This document shows, piece by piece, positions 34,996-46,795 of a DNA stretch of 64,000 nt. A program made the position numbers and the translations under genes. The DNA is taken from NCBI GenBank assembly GCA_025769875.1, contig JAGFNK010000027.1, forward strand, positions 181,066-245,065. Reading direction: 5' to 3'. Numbering within the stretch: the first letter of the stretch is position 1; each line of letters begins with the position of its first letter. The DNA is from Russula earlei. Its lineage: Eukaryota > Basidiomycota > Agaricomycetes > Russulales > Russulaceae. Below the pieces are notes generated by a model. The model was not told where the DNA came from, did no database searches, and saw nothing but the letters and a program-made list of their open reading frames with translations.

Positions 34996-36429
34996 CTAGG
35001 GCCTGGCTGGTGGATTTCGCTCCACCAAAGGCGAAGACACGCGAAGCGCCTTCGCGGTGCAACGCGCTACGCCTCTGGGTCCGGAAGGACCCGGAATAAA
35101 TGTTTTTAGAGACACCCCTTCATGGGGGGACATTGCCTGAAGATTTTCGTCTCTGTTGTGATTCGCGAGCGCGAGTGAGCTCGATCGCGAGTGAGGGATC
35201 CCCTCACTTGATACATATACCCAGTATTGTTTAGTCACTTTGAGTGAAATTAGTTAGTTACACACATTTTGGACCTAGGCTAGCAAATTACTGTTGTTTT
35301 CATGTGACCTTGCACTTGCCATTTTTTGGTACAAGTTGTAATTTCATGCCTATGGCATGGCTTGCAAGCTGCACTTCATGCCTACAGCATGGCTTGTGAG
35401 CAAGCTTGCAAACCATCCTCTGGCACTTTGTAGCAGCTTGCAAGCCATGCCTTAGCCATGAAATTAAAACTTGTCAGGGGCTGCGCCCCCAAACCCCTGC
35501 CATTGCCCAGGTGTAATCGCTCAGGTGTGATCCTTTTTTGTTTAAAGCCTATTTGCATAATCCCTTTTTTGCTTAAACAGAAAGTAATCAACTCATCACT
35601 ATCTAGAGTCTTTTTTGCTTCATAAACAGAGAGGAGATCCATTCTTTGTTGCGGCTTCAAAAATATATCTCTACATGGTAAAGCAGAACAAACAATACAT
35701 ACACTGAACACACATCTTGTTATAGTAACACTTCACTATATACTATATTCTTAGTGGAAGCCTCCCTCTTCTCTTCCTCCCAAATCACCTTGATGTTGGA
35801 GACAGAGGTCACCCTTGACACCCCAACATAAAATTGCCCATGTGTGAAGACTGGCTTTCTTAAATCCAACCCAACATGTTTCAGTGTTTGCCCTTGTGAC
35901 TTGTTGATGGTCATGGCAAAGCATGCCCTCACAGGGAATTGCCTCCTTGTGAACTTGAAAGCAACTTGATCCTCTGTTGGTTGGCAAGGGATCCTTGGGA
36001 TGAAGACCTTCTCCCTTGCATGCTCCCCTGTTATCAGCTCAACTTCTAGCACCCTGTTGCTAGACCTCCTCAAGATCCCTCTGCTCCCATTGCAGACACC
36101 ATGCCTAGCATCGAAGTTCCTCAGCACCATCACAGGACAACCCACCTTGAGCTCTAGCTTGGCAAGAGGAAGTCCAGAGCAGTTGATAGAGTTCAGGTAC
36201 TCCACTGGATAGTTCAGCATCACATCAGCATCCCCACTCTGCTCAGAAGTGGGAATGCTGTCTGCACTCTGAAACACCTGTCCTCTCCCTGGGAACCTCC
36301 TAAGCACCTCCTTGTTGATGCTGTCCACATCAGTGTTAAGGCTAGAAAGGATGGCATGCTCTGCAAAGAACTGGGAAGAAGGGCTGCCAGTGTCAAGGCC
36401 AGGGTAGATGCTGTCAATCAGAGAGGAAA
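34996..36429 (-). mobile_element. Helitron 3' portion with RepHel helicase end
   Basis: The minus strand carries the helicase tail (36429-35720). After about 720 bp of non-coding sequence comes a Helitron-like 3' end: a hairpin with stem TGGTGGA/TCCACCA (35008-35027), then 8 nt, then CTAG (34996-34999). The 5' part of the element is missing because an LTR starts at 36430. The base after CTAG is A rather than the usual T, so the exact terminus is not proven. Confidence 0.65.
35720..36429 (-). pseudogene. Helitron Pif1-like helicase C-terminus
   Basis: The frame reads HAILSSLNTDVDSINKEVL, then PVEYLNSINCSGLP, LELKVGCPVMVLRN, VFIPRIPCQPTEDQ, RACFAMTINKSQGQTLKHVG and THGQFYVGVSRVTS. These are Pif1-family motifs IV-VI as found at the end of Helitron RepHel proteins (NKSQGQT and YVGVSR are diagnostic). 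About 236 codons remain. The N-terminal Rep and helicase motifs I-III are cut off at the LTR junction, so no functional protein can be made. The remaining frame has no internal stop, suggesting a recent truncation. Confidence 0.82.
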
Positions 36430-37259
36430 CTGTTACGAACCAAGGCCAGGTCCTGGCTGTAGATTGTCCTATTTCACTCAAGAGAGACCTCTCTCACTTT
36501 GCATTGCCGACTCCCTTCCATTTTCTGGGCTATCCCTCCTGCGGTACAAGATATCGCTATTGCAAAGGCACTATAACACGACCAGGCACCCGTTTCTTAA
36601 TCGGGTAATCATTGTGTGGCAGCCACATGGCCACCCAGCCACCAAGGACCCGAAACAGCAGCACAAACTCTTAGAAACTGTTGCATAAATCATCTGACGT
36701 CATCAAGGCTCCAATGACATCATGGCTGACTGAGCGACTCCACAGTGACCTCATAGGCTCACTAAGCGCTCCACAGTGACATCATAATGATGTCATTGCT
36801 CCACAATGATCAGTAATGCGCTCAGTAAGCCTGAAACTTGACACAAGCAAGTTTATGCCTCTGTAGTCCTATTGGATGGTACCAAAGAGTCTAGAATAGT
36901 CCCAGTTCTTTGTAATCGACCCTGTACACTGTATATAAGCCCCAATGAAGCATGGCAGTCGTCAGACTGTCCATTTGTGATACTCTCATACTCCTGGGTA
37001 CTCCCCTGCGACCGCTCAGTTTAAAGACTTCCCTCGCTTCCAAGGTACTCTTCAACGACCGCCTTGTCTAAAGCCTCTTCGCTGCACTGGCCTCCAGTCT
37101 TTGCCTCTGCCTCTTGCAACACCTACCAGTCCCCATCTGGTACCTCCTCGTCGTTTGGCTTGTCCTCCTGTTCAACGGCGCCTTCGCCATGTACCATCTG
37201 TTCCGACCTTTGCCTGCCTGCTCCTGAGTCCTTAGTGATCAGCAGTACGTGTCTTGACA
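36430..37259 (+). mobile_element. Chromovirus LTR (family D), flanks mismatched
   Basis: The 830-bp copy begins TGTTACGAACC and ends GTCTTGACA and matches the LTRs at 54687-55515 and 61822-62650. A TATA-like CTGTATATAAGCCCC lies at about 36939. The left flank is GAAAC (inside the Helitron helicase) and the right flank is TTGCC, so there is no target duplication. The right side has therefore probably been replaced by recombination. Confidence 0.8.
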
Positions 37260-37740
37260 TTGCCATGGCACTGTTTGTGCTGTCACTGAGAGAAAGGGTT
37301 AAAAAAAGTGCGACATAAAAAAAGAAACAAAAAATGAAAGGAACATGAAAGGCGCACTGGAATCGTGCGAGAGGTTTTGATGGCCACTGGGTGTGCTTGT
37401 GGTCTTGGCTCTTGGAGAGGTCACCCAGGCAGGAATGCACGAAATGCGTGTCACTCTCTTGATCACTGTGTCATTGCTGTTGCACTGGCCATGCTGTCAA
37501 TGTGAGAAACGGTTAGAAAAGGGGCAGAATGAGACAGAAAATAAACAAAAAAAAAAAAAAAAAGGAACATGAACCACGCACTGGATTCACAATTGACATT
37601 TGTGGCCACTGGGTGTTCTTGTGGTCTTGGCCTTGTTTGCCCTGGTGAAGCACTCCACCCACTGGCCCCCATTCCCCTCCACTGGTGACAGCCAGGTGCT
37701 CACCTTGCCATGTCACTGTGAGAACTGGTCAGAAAGAGCA
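37260..37740. repeat. Tandem repeat of about 215-230 bp, two and a part copies
   Basis: Unit starts at 37260, 37474 and 37705 share TTGC…CACTG…GTCA…GAGA…GGTYAGAAA, then an A-rich run, GGAACATGAA, GCACTGGA and GGCCACTGGGTGT. No gene was recognised in the strand up to 38059. Confidence 0.65.
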
Positions 37741-38059
37741 ATCCAAATGGAAAGAGAGGAAAAAATGCACCAGATGATAGAATGGAGAGGGGTGGGAGGG
37801 TGAGAGAGAGCACATGAGGACAAAAAGGAAAACAAAAACACACGCACAAAAATGAGGCCCTGCAGGAAAGCTCCTGTCACATCGCATGAAAATAAGCTTG
37901 AGGGAACTGGGCAGTTGGGCACACAGGTAGCATCTGGGAATCTTGAAATGGGACCATAGGAAAGAAGCAGAGGGAAGGCCAGGGAAAGCAAGGAAGAGAA
38001 CAGAAGAGGAGGATGCAGAACAAAAAATGAACGCATGTTGTAAAACAAAGATGCCATGG

Positions 38060-38658
38060 TGTTAAGGCTCCAAAGTGCCTTAAATAAGATCAATGGTCAC
38101 ATCTATGAACATGTCCTACCAATGCAGATATGCAAGCAATACTCGTGGAGGGGAAGGAGTGTTAGATCCTTCTGGAGTATGGCAACAAGATGAGAGGGGC
38201 TCTGCAGATGGGGTAGGAGTCAACTGTTTGGGATTGGCAAAGTAAGTCGAGCTTAGGGCTCAACTGTTACAACTGGGGGCCTTATATAGCCCTACAGGGA
38301 TAAGGTTTGTGCTACTGTAGTACTGGTCAGTGCTATAGAAGCAAAACACAGCTCATAGAAGTGAGGTTGCTTCTATGTAAACGATCTCAGTGCTGGAAGC
38401 ATTAAGTGCTTCCCTAGTAGCAATCTCGGTGTCATAAGTACTTTCCTAATCAAGGAAGCGACATATGTGGCAGTACGGGAACATCTGGAACAGAAGCAAT
38501 GCTACTCATTGCTTCTTCAATACCTCTTCAGATAGATACGATCAATGTGTTCCGAACGCGATATCAACGATCAAGATCTGACACACGCATGATGCAAACA
38601 GTGCAGTCCATAGTTCAGGTGTTCTGGCATCTTCCGGACCCCAAACCACTCGGTAACA
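38060..38658 (-). mobile_element. LTR family E copy, inverted, no TSD
   Basis: It begins TGTTAAGGCTCC and ends CGGTAACA, the reverse of the solo LTR at 54028-54655, with the TATA-like GCTATATAAGG read on the minus strand. Flanks (CATGG and CCATT) are not a direct repeat. Confidence 0.75.
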
Positions 38659-39990
38659 CCATTGTACCAGTTCCATTCACTGCTGTGCCTGTCTTCGTCT
38701 CATTAGGCACCACACCCTTGTCTGCCATAGCACCAGCATTGCCAGCTGTTGCCTCTATGTCTCCCATCTCCAGCTCAGTCTTGTCTGCCACCACAGTAGC
38801 CTCAGTTGTGCCAGCCACCAACTTTACATCAGCCTCCATCTTAGCCTCGCCTGCACTTATCAGTTCAGCCCAGTCCACTGTATTGCCAGTATTGCCAGCC
38901 ACTGCCATCTCTGCCATGCCCTCAGCCCCAGTTGTCTCAGTCTCAGCTGCCACCACTGTGCCCTCAGCCTCATCTGTCACCTTGTCCACTGCCATTCTGG
39001 GCCTAGTCCCAGCCACTGCTCTGTCCCCACCATCTGCCATTGCCCCTGCATTGCCCACTGCCATCTCCCTCCCTGTCACCACACCCTCCATCATTGCCTC
39101 TGCTCCATCTGTCTTTGCCACTGCACCAGTTCTGTCCATTGCAACCTCCTTGGTCTCACCCTCAGTCTTTGTCTCAGTACCTGCTGCATCAGTCTCAGTT
39201 TTGCACATTACCAGCACCGCCACACCATTGCAACCCCTTGCCACCAGCACCACCCCAGAAGACCAAGAAGGCCTCAGCCACAAACTTAGCCATGACATGC
39301 CACAAAAGGAGCAGCAGCTGCCACCACACCACTGCCACAGGAGAAGCAGCTGCCAATGCCAACAGCACACTGCACACTGCCTCCCACATCACCTCCCTGT
39401 CCATTTGTGTGCTCTGGCCCACATCTGCTGCCAACACCTGCAGTGGAGACGACCCTGCCACTGCTGCTGCAAGATGACAAATGCCACCCTCATGCAAGCC
39501 ACCTGACATAACCTCCTTCTCAAGTCCTCACCACCTACACCTCTGTCTATGAACTCATGCTTGCCACATACACCTCTGCTCCTGTTGGATATACTATCTG
39601 TTATATAGATTAATCCACTTCACTGTACCCAAGGCTAGGTAGCTCAGTGGTTAGAGCACCTGGTATATATCTGGGACGTCCTAGGTTCAACCCCCAGTCT
39701 GGGCCATTTTCTTAATTGCACCAGGATATAGGGAATCATGTGAGCACATGTCAACCCCCTCCTCTGAGGTCCTCAGGTTGGGTCACATGATGTTGAACCC
39801 ACAAGTCAGACCCAAGAGGGTGGCAATGACTAAGCACCTCCTCTGAGGTCCCTGTATCTGTGGTTGCATTTCACAACAGCTCCTTGTCCACACCTGCTGC
39901 CACTGCCTGCAATGGAGACAACCACACTGCCACTGCCACAAGACAACAACACCACCACCATGCAGCTGCCATCTTGTCACCACTGTCCTT
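38659..39990. repeat. Low-complexity CCA/GCC-rich repeat block with one tRNA-like unit
   Basis: An open frame of 335 codons (38499-39506) made of Ala/Ser/Thr/Val/Pro stretches comes from imperfect repeats of the CTGCC/CAGTC type. The reverse strand is equally open, so it is not convincing as a gene. A segment at 39419-39475 recurs at 39885-39945. The tRNA-like unit at 39633-39705 has A-box TAGCTCAGTGG and B-box GGTTCAACCCC. Confidence 0.5.
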
Positions 39991-40375
39991 TGTTGCGCAG
40001 CATAGAGTGCAGCTAACAGGCCAAGCAACCCACCTTAGAGGTTGTGCTAATGCTCAAGTGATATTGGGGTGTAGAGCTATGTGTATACTCGTCTACATGT
40101 ATGGTATTTATACCTCTATGACCCAGGGCTGTTCCTAAGTCTGAAAGAGGTGACTACAGGTGTCCACTATATCACGCCCTCAGTGACACATGATGTGGAA
40201 ACGTTCTAGATGCAGCATAAGGCTGCATCCTGTGATAGATAGTGTAGTATGCATAACCCTATTGCCATTAGCACATATACTAAAGTTCTGTCTAACATGT
40301 AACATCTATAAGTGGATCTTGAACCTTGTATGAAGGTCTTCGCCTTCTTTGATCCATTCGGGTTCCAGTTCAACA
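39991..40375 (-). mobile_element. Solo copia LTR (family A), TSD TCCTT
   Basis: The 385-bp LTR runs TGTTGCGCAGC to GTTCAACA, inverted relative to 7589-7976. The 5 bp before (39986-39990) and after (40376-40380) are both TCCTT. No internal domain is present, so this is a solo LTR left by LTR-LTR recombination. Confidence 0.92.
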
Positions 40376-40399
40376 TCCTTGTCTCCATTGCCTCCATCT

Positions 40400-41362
40400 T
40401 GTCATGAACCATTTCCTGGAGAGGGCCCTTGAAGGACCCTTCCTTATTAGAGGAAACCCAGCCTCTATGGTGCCACCCTGTTCACATGGACAAAAGGGGT
40501 GAGTAGAGGTGTCCACAATATTGTGCATGCATTGTCATGTGAGTGATTCTTGGCACAATTGACATACAGCAAACCCCACTTAGTGGCAACCCTTTCAGCA
40601 ATAAAGGACAGTATTATAGCCTCACTAAGGACCCTTTAGGATGACTCTAAGTGCTCTACAAGAGGCACTTACAAGATACTAAAAGCATTACAACATGTTA
40701 TTAGACTAACTCTAATAACCTTAGAATGAACTATAAAGCAATACTAAGGGCCTTAATAGAAGTATTAGGGTTGACTCTAATGACCCTAATAGAACTATAT
40801 AAGGGGCCTTATAGACAACTCTATTCCCTGAACCAAACTACAAGTCCTCAAATGACCAGCCCTAAACTAACAAACAGTAAATGAATCAGGTGTTTTGCAT
40901 GTGTACTAAAGCGGTGAACATTTGGACAGTAAAGGCTCTTACTCATCATTAGGAGCCTTCTTACTCAGCAGCTTACTGAGCATTACTGAGCATGCTCAGT
41001 AAGCATACTCCGACTTCTTACTCATCTGTTAATTGTGCTTGATAACAAGGTTATGGCTTGTTCCCTATTTAGCAGTGCTCTTGTAGTATATAAGCACTCA
41101 ATAAAGTAATGGACAGTCTTCAGACTGTCCATTTGATTTGTGGCACTCTACTACCAAGGGTACTCCTTTAGGACCACCCTATCTAGCATGCTCTGGCTCT
41201 TTCTCTTTGTGACCATCTCTCACAGCTGATACCAGTCCCTCTCTGGTACCTGCTACTCATTTGGACTGTTCTCTTTGCCAACTTTGTCTTGGAACTCACT
41301 CAACTTGTCTCCCAGCTCTTACCTTGCTCTTGAACAGGAGTGTTCAACAGTGAGTCCCAACA
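40400..41362 (+). mobile_element. Solo LTR family C, TSD CATCT
   Basis: 963 bp from TGTCATGAACC to GAGTCCCAACA. CATCT flanks both sides (40395-40399 and 41363-41367). TATA-like AGTATATAAGC lies at about 41095. Confidence 0.92.
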
Positions 41363-42637
41363 CATCTCCCATTGCCTTTGCCTCTTCCATTGTTGCCATT
41401 GCCAATTGCTGCCCCTGCATCTTCCACAAGCAGCCACAACTGCCACCTCAATTCAGACATGAAAGGCTCAAAACACTTGCATTCAGATGCTTGACCAAGG
41501 ATGGTCAAAGTTTCAAGCCCCCGGGAGGTGTAAGGTAGCCATATGGCTGGCCACAGAATCATGTGTGGAAACATGATATGACATGATGCCTCCTCCTATC
41601 CTTTGCCACCTCCCTCTCATTCCAGGCTGTCCACCTACTGCACACCACAAGCCACCTTGTGTGCAACATCAAGACCTTCATTGCATTGCCCAGGCCATTC
41701 ACCACCAACCACATGCGCAAGCCACACCATGCCTCATGCAACACACTTGTGTCTCAAGCCTTTCATGACCACCTTGACCATCTCAACCAGTCTCAATTCT
41801 CTTTCATGCCTTTCATCTCTAGTACCTCTCTCCTGTATATAAAAACACCCTAGCTACTCTGTAGTAGGAAGAGTTCAGAATAGGACCCCCTCTTTGCAAC
41901 CCACTCCTCTCTGTCAATACCCACCCTCAGATCAAGTCATATGAACTTGGTGTGCCCCAGGTGGGCTCCCTACACTCCCTATCCCTTCATCATATTGCTC
42001 TCACCCATCGTTGACTCCCCTTCATCCTGCTCTTGCCCCTCTGTCATTGTCTATGGACCATCATCCTTGCCCTGCCATGTGCCTATGCATGGACCCTGAT
42101 GATGTGTCCTCTGATGTCATTGCCATCCAAACCAAGGGCTTGCTGCCCCCCTTGCCCCTCATCTGAACCATGCCATCCCACACTTATGGACCCTTAGTTG
42201 GAGGAGTAGCATCCCTGTAGTTTGTAGTATTTAATGCCCAATAGCTACCATCTCAAACAGAGGTGGACTTTTGCCTCCTGGTCCCACAGCAATTTCCAAA
42301 GGATGACATGCTGATAAGGCATGTACAAGTGTCACTGAGCACATTGAGGTGTAAATAAATTCATTTAAAATATTTAGAAGGCTATGAGTGAGAGGTTAGA
42401 TCAGTCTGATGTCAAGTCCTGGTGGTGCTGGATGCACATTGTCATCTGAACCCAATGGGTGTTGGTGAATGCAGCCTGTCTGAAATGCAAAATGGGAAAT
42501 GTTGTAGAAATGAATTGAGTAACATGGGCCAGTAAAGTGAAATCATAGTAGAAATTATCACTGAGAAAGAGCAGATAGGGAAACAAAACACAAAACACAA
42601 AGTTTTGAAGGGTTTGTATCTGAAATGAATCACCTGT
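41363..42637. other. CpG-poor repeat remnants, no supported gene
   Basis: The stretch 41540-42250 is related to 46040-46620: both have a TGTATATAAAA TATA-like box followed by CTACTCTGTAGTA, and CCA-rich text before it. They are probably decayed copies of one LTR-like or non-autonomous family. 42250-42637 shows nothing recognised. Confidence 0.45.
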
Positions 42638-43602
42638 TGTCATGAACCATTCTCCAGAGAGGGGTCCTTGAAGGACCCTTCCTTATGAGAGGAAAACCAG
42701 CCTCTATGGTGTCACCCTGTTCACACAAGCAAAAGGGGTGAGTAGAGGTGTCCACAATATCATGCGCACATTGTTGCGCAAGCAATTCTCAGCACAATCG
42801 ACATACAGCAAGCCCCACTTAATGGCAACCCTTTTAGCAATAAAGGACAGTATTAGGGCCTTCCTAAGGACCCTTTAGGATGACTCTAGGTGCCCTACAA
42901 TAAGCACTGACACAAATCAAAGACCCTACAACATGTTATTAGACTAACTCTAATAACTATAGAACAAACTATAAGGCAATACTAAGGACCTTAATAGAAG
43001 TACTAGGGTCGACTCTAAGGACCCTAATAGAACTATATAAGGGGCCTTATAAGATAACACTATTCCCTAGAGCAAACTACAAGTCCTCAAATGACCAGCC
43101 CTAAACTAACTAACAGGAAATGAATCAGGTGCTTTGCATGTGTACTAAAGCAGTGAACACATGGACAGTAAAGGCTCTTACTCATCAATAGAAGCCTTCT
43201 TACTCAGCAGCTTACTGAGCATGACTGAGCATGCTCAGTAAGCATACTCCGACTTCTTACTCATCCATCAATTGTGCTTGATAACAAGGTTATGACTTGT
43301 CCCCTATTAGGCAGTTCTCTTGTAGTATATAAGCACTCAATAAAGTAGCAGACAGTCTTCAGACTGTCCATTTGTTTATGGCACTCTCTACCCCTGGGAT
43401 ACTCCTTTAAGGACCATCCCCTTGTGATCATTCTGGCCTCTTCCTTGTGTAACTGCTCGACTCTACCAGTAACCATACCTCTTTGGTACTTGGTACTGCT
43501 TTGGACATTGCTTCTTGCCCACACCATCTTAGACATCTACCAACTCATCTTTGAACTTATCCCTTGCTCTTGAACTGGATTGTTCAACAGTGAGTCTTGA
43601 CA
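42638..43602 (+). mobile_element. LTR family C copy, no TSD
   Basis: 965 bp from TGTCATGAACC to AGTCTTGACA, close to 40400-41362. Left flank CCTGT and right flank CTGAC differ. The right flank lies inside a family-D LTR, but the left flank does not, so the locus has been rearranged. Confidence 0.8.
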
Positions 43603-44632
43603 CTGACAACTGCCATGCTGCATTGGGGCTTATATACTGTGTACAGTATCAATTACAAACAACAGGGACTATTCCAGACTCTTTAGTGTCATCCAATAGA
43701 GTGTTGGAGGCATAAACTCACTTGTGTCAGATTTAGGGCTAACTGAGCATATTACTGATCATTGTGGGGTAATGACACCATCATGAGGTCACTGTGGAGT
43801 GCTTGATAAGTAGATGAGGTCATTGTGGAGCCACTCAGTCAGCCATGATGTCATTGGAGCTAGATGACATCATATGAGTTATGCAAAGAGTTCTTGTCAC
43901 TGACTGGGGGCAGTGTCACTGACAAATCATTTCACGCACAAGATGTGCACACTGAGTCAAGTGAGGACAACAAGTTCTTGTGAAGGTTGGGGGTCTCAGT
44001 GACAATAATGCCTAGGCAATTATGTACTGCAGAGAGGAAAGCCAACTGATAAGTCTTCATGTTCAAGGACTTAGAGATTTGAGAGGGATTTTGAGACAAT
44101 TGCTTGATTCCTTGCAAGCCTACAAGTCCAAAGCAAGATCCAGTGATATTTCACAAGAGAACAAGCTTAAGGCTTGTCCTCAGTAGAGAGGGTTTATATA
44201 CAGTGGACTATCTATATCAAATAGCATCCTTGAGGGAACATTGAGGCAATTGAGGAAGAACATGCTGGAATGTAGTGGTAAACATGAGTTAGGGTAGAGA
44301 GTCATCAATCACAAATCAAACACAAGTTCTGTCTGGGTAGGTTAGCCTGGTTACTGGTCTGGTCTGAAGTACCAGTACTTGTGACAGTTCTAGGAGTTCA
44401 TTTTGCTGTTTTGGGTCCTTGATGGCTGAGTGGCCATGTGGCTAGCACATGGTGATTACCCAATCAGAAAAGGGGTGTCTAGTTGTGCCACAATGCCCTT
44501 GTGACAACAATATCTTGTACCACAGGAAGAGTAGCCCATGAAATAGAAGTGAATAGATGATATGAAGTGAGAGAGACTTCTTTGAGTGAAATAGATTGAT
44601 ATGTGGCCAAGATTTGGCCTTGGTTCACAACA
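43603..44632 (-). mobile_element. Truncated chromovirus LTR (family D) with a nested solo LTR
   Basis: The text from CTGACAACTGCCATGC to CCTTGGTTCACAACA matches the inverse of family D but lacks roughly the first 290 bp of the plus-strand view. It is split by the family-B solo LTR at 43895-44386. Confidence 0.75.
43895..44386. mobile_element. Solo LTR family B, TSD GTTCT
   Basis: 492 bp from TGTCACTGACTGGGGG to ACTTGTGACA. GTTCT lies on both sides (43890-43894 and 44387-44391). It sits inside a family-D LTR, so it is the younger insertion. Confidence 0.92.
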
Positions 44633-44706
44633 TGCATTAAGCTGTACTTTTTTTTTTCATGACTTTCTCTCATCTGACCAATCCCTAGACTCAAAACTCT
44701 GATGGC

Positions 44707-46015
44707 ACACAATGCTTTTTTCCCACATGTGCAATTTTCATGCATTGAGCTGTGTGCATTTTTTTCTTTTTATCTTTCTTTTGTTTTCATGGCTTTCTGA
44801 TTCATTCCACTTTGCAGGCTGTGTTTTCATGTGTTTGTGTTCATACCATGCCCACCCACTCATGCACCACAGCCCATGTTTGCCATCACCACCATGCCTC
44901 CTCCCTCACCTTGTCTTACCTCATCACCACCTCTCCCTGGTGCACACACACAATGCATCTTTTCCCATGTGCACAATTTTCACACATTGAGCCATGTGCA
45001 TTTTTTTTTTCTTTCTTTTGTTTTTACAGCTTTTGTTCCAAATTAAACCCAGGACTGGGCCACAAAGACCAAGACAATCTTCCAAAAACATAACTACACT
45101 GCCTCTACTGCTTCATAAACATCTATCTCTCTTTACTTCAAGGGCTATCCTCCCTAGGATACAAGGATATCATTGACACAAGGACTCTGTGGCACAACTA
45201 GACATTCCCTTCCAAATTGGGTAATCACCATGTGCTAGCCACATGGCCACTCAGCCACCAAAGACCTGAAACAGCAGATAGACTCTCCAAAACTTGTTGC
45301 ATAACTCATATGACATCATCTAGCTCCAATGATGTCATGGCTGACTGAACAACTCCACAATGACCTCATTGGGTCACCAAGCACTCCACAATGACATCAT
45401 TATGATGTCATTTCCCCACAATGATCAGTAATACCCTCAGTCAGCCATAAGTCTGATGCAAGAGAGTTTATACCCCAAGCACCCTATTGGATGAAACTAG
45501 AGAGTCTAGATTAGTCCCTATAGTTCATACTCAGTCCTGTACACAGTATATGAGCCCCAATGTAGCATGGCAGTCATCAGACTGTCCAATTTGTGATACT
45601 CTCTCCTTCAGGGTACTCCCTGCAACTGCTCTGTCTAAAGATTCCCTCACTCTCAAGGTACTCTTTCACAACCACCTTGTTTAAAGCCCCTTTGTTGCTC
45701 TGGCCTCTAGTATTCACCTTTGCCTCTTGCAACACATACCAGTCCCCATCTGGTACCTCCTTGTTGTTTGGCTTGTCCTCCTGCTCAATGCATTACTCAA
45801 TGCCTACTGTCTGTTCCAACCCTTGCCCACCTGCTCCTGAGTCCATAGTGATCAGCAGTATGTATCTTGACAGCTTTCTGATTTGTTCCACTTTGCAGGC
45901 TGTCTTTGTGTGCTTGTGTTCATTCTGTGCCCACCCACTCATGCACCACAGCCCATCACCACCATGCCTCCTCCCTCACCTCACCTCACCTCATCTCCAC
46001 CTCTGCCTCAAACAC
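44707..46015. repeat. Tandem duplication of about 235 bp, second unit split by an LTR
   Basis: Unit 1 (44707-44946) and unit 2 (44947-45033 plus 45878-46015) share CACAATGC-TTTTCCCA, TTGAGC-TGTGCATTTTTTT, CTTTCTGATT-TTCCACTTTGCAG and CCCACCCACTCATGCACCAC. Confidence 0.8.
45034..45872 (+). mobile_element. Solo chromovirus LTR (family D), TSD GCTTT
   Basis: 839 bp from TGTTCCAAATT to GTATCTTGACA. GCTTT flanks both sides (45029-45033 and 45873-45877). The sequence is more diverged from the other D copies than they are from each other. Confidence 0.88.
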
Positions 46016-46720
46016 ACACACAGAACCTCTAGGTATAGGAAGAGGTTCACACGATGACAGGTTATGACAAGTCATCTGGTCTAAGGTGAATCATGGCTGG
46101 TCATGGAATCAGGTGTGGGACTGCGACAGACAAAGCAACATGACACTCCATTCCTTCCATCCTTTGCCACCAACCACATGCCCACACTACCACCTCACAC
46201 CCAATGTTAAGACCTTGACCACATCGCCCACCCCTTGCCACTGACCATGTGCACACACCATGCCCAAGCTCATGTGATGCATTTGCATCTCAAGCTTATC
46301 ACCACACCCTCAACCACCTTGCTTGGTCCCAATCCTCTGATTCCCTTTCACCATTCCATTTCCTTTATTATCTTCTACTCTTTGTACTTCCCCCATGTAT
46401 ATAAAACCCTTACCTACTCTGTAGTAAAGAGAGAGAAGAATAAGATCCCCTTTCCTTTGACATCTGCCTCTGCTTGAATGAAGAACTTCAAACAACCAAG
46501 TGTGTGATACCAGCTCCTCTCTCCCCTTCTTGCTCCCACCTCTGGTTCCTCAGTTGATGTCCACTTAATGGTCCAACAGCCCTGCTCTTTCACACTTGTG
46601 CATCCCCAGACACACCACACTGGTGGTTTAGAGCTTGCCTAAAGCTGTGACCATAATTTTCAAACCTATGAAATCTTGACAGAAATCCCAGGCACACCAG
46701 GCATGCCAGGCACCAGGCAT

Positions 46721-46795
46721 TCCAGTCATGACCAGTCATGACCAGTCATAACCAGTCATGACCAGTCATAACCAGTCATGACCAGTCATAACCAG
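46721..46795. repeat. 10-bp minisatellite
   Basis: Seven and a half units of ACCAGTCATR, in which the last base alternates G and A almost regularly. Related CAGTCA words continue to about 46910. The strand from 46800 to 47333 shows no gene. Confidence 0.9.

Noticed and set aside
38499..39506. 335-codon plus-strand frame rich in Ala, Ser, Thr and Pro
   Set aside because: Low-complexity repeat open on both strands, overlapping an LTR at its start; no domain or splice support.
39633..39705. tRNA gene
   Set aside because: A and B boxes are good, but the acceptor ends (GGCTAGG and TCTGGGCC) do not pair and the anticodon arm is poor, so it is a tRNA-derived repeat.
40400..43602. One complete element with LTRs at 40400-41362 and 42638-43602
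   Set aside because: The left copy has its own perfect CATCT duplication at both ends, so it is a solo LTR and not paired with the right copy.
46721..46795. CRISPR-like array
   Set aside because: The 10-bp units are contiguous with no spacers; it is a minisatellite in a eukaryotic genome.
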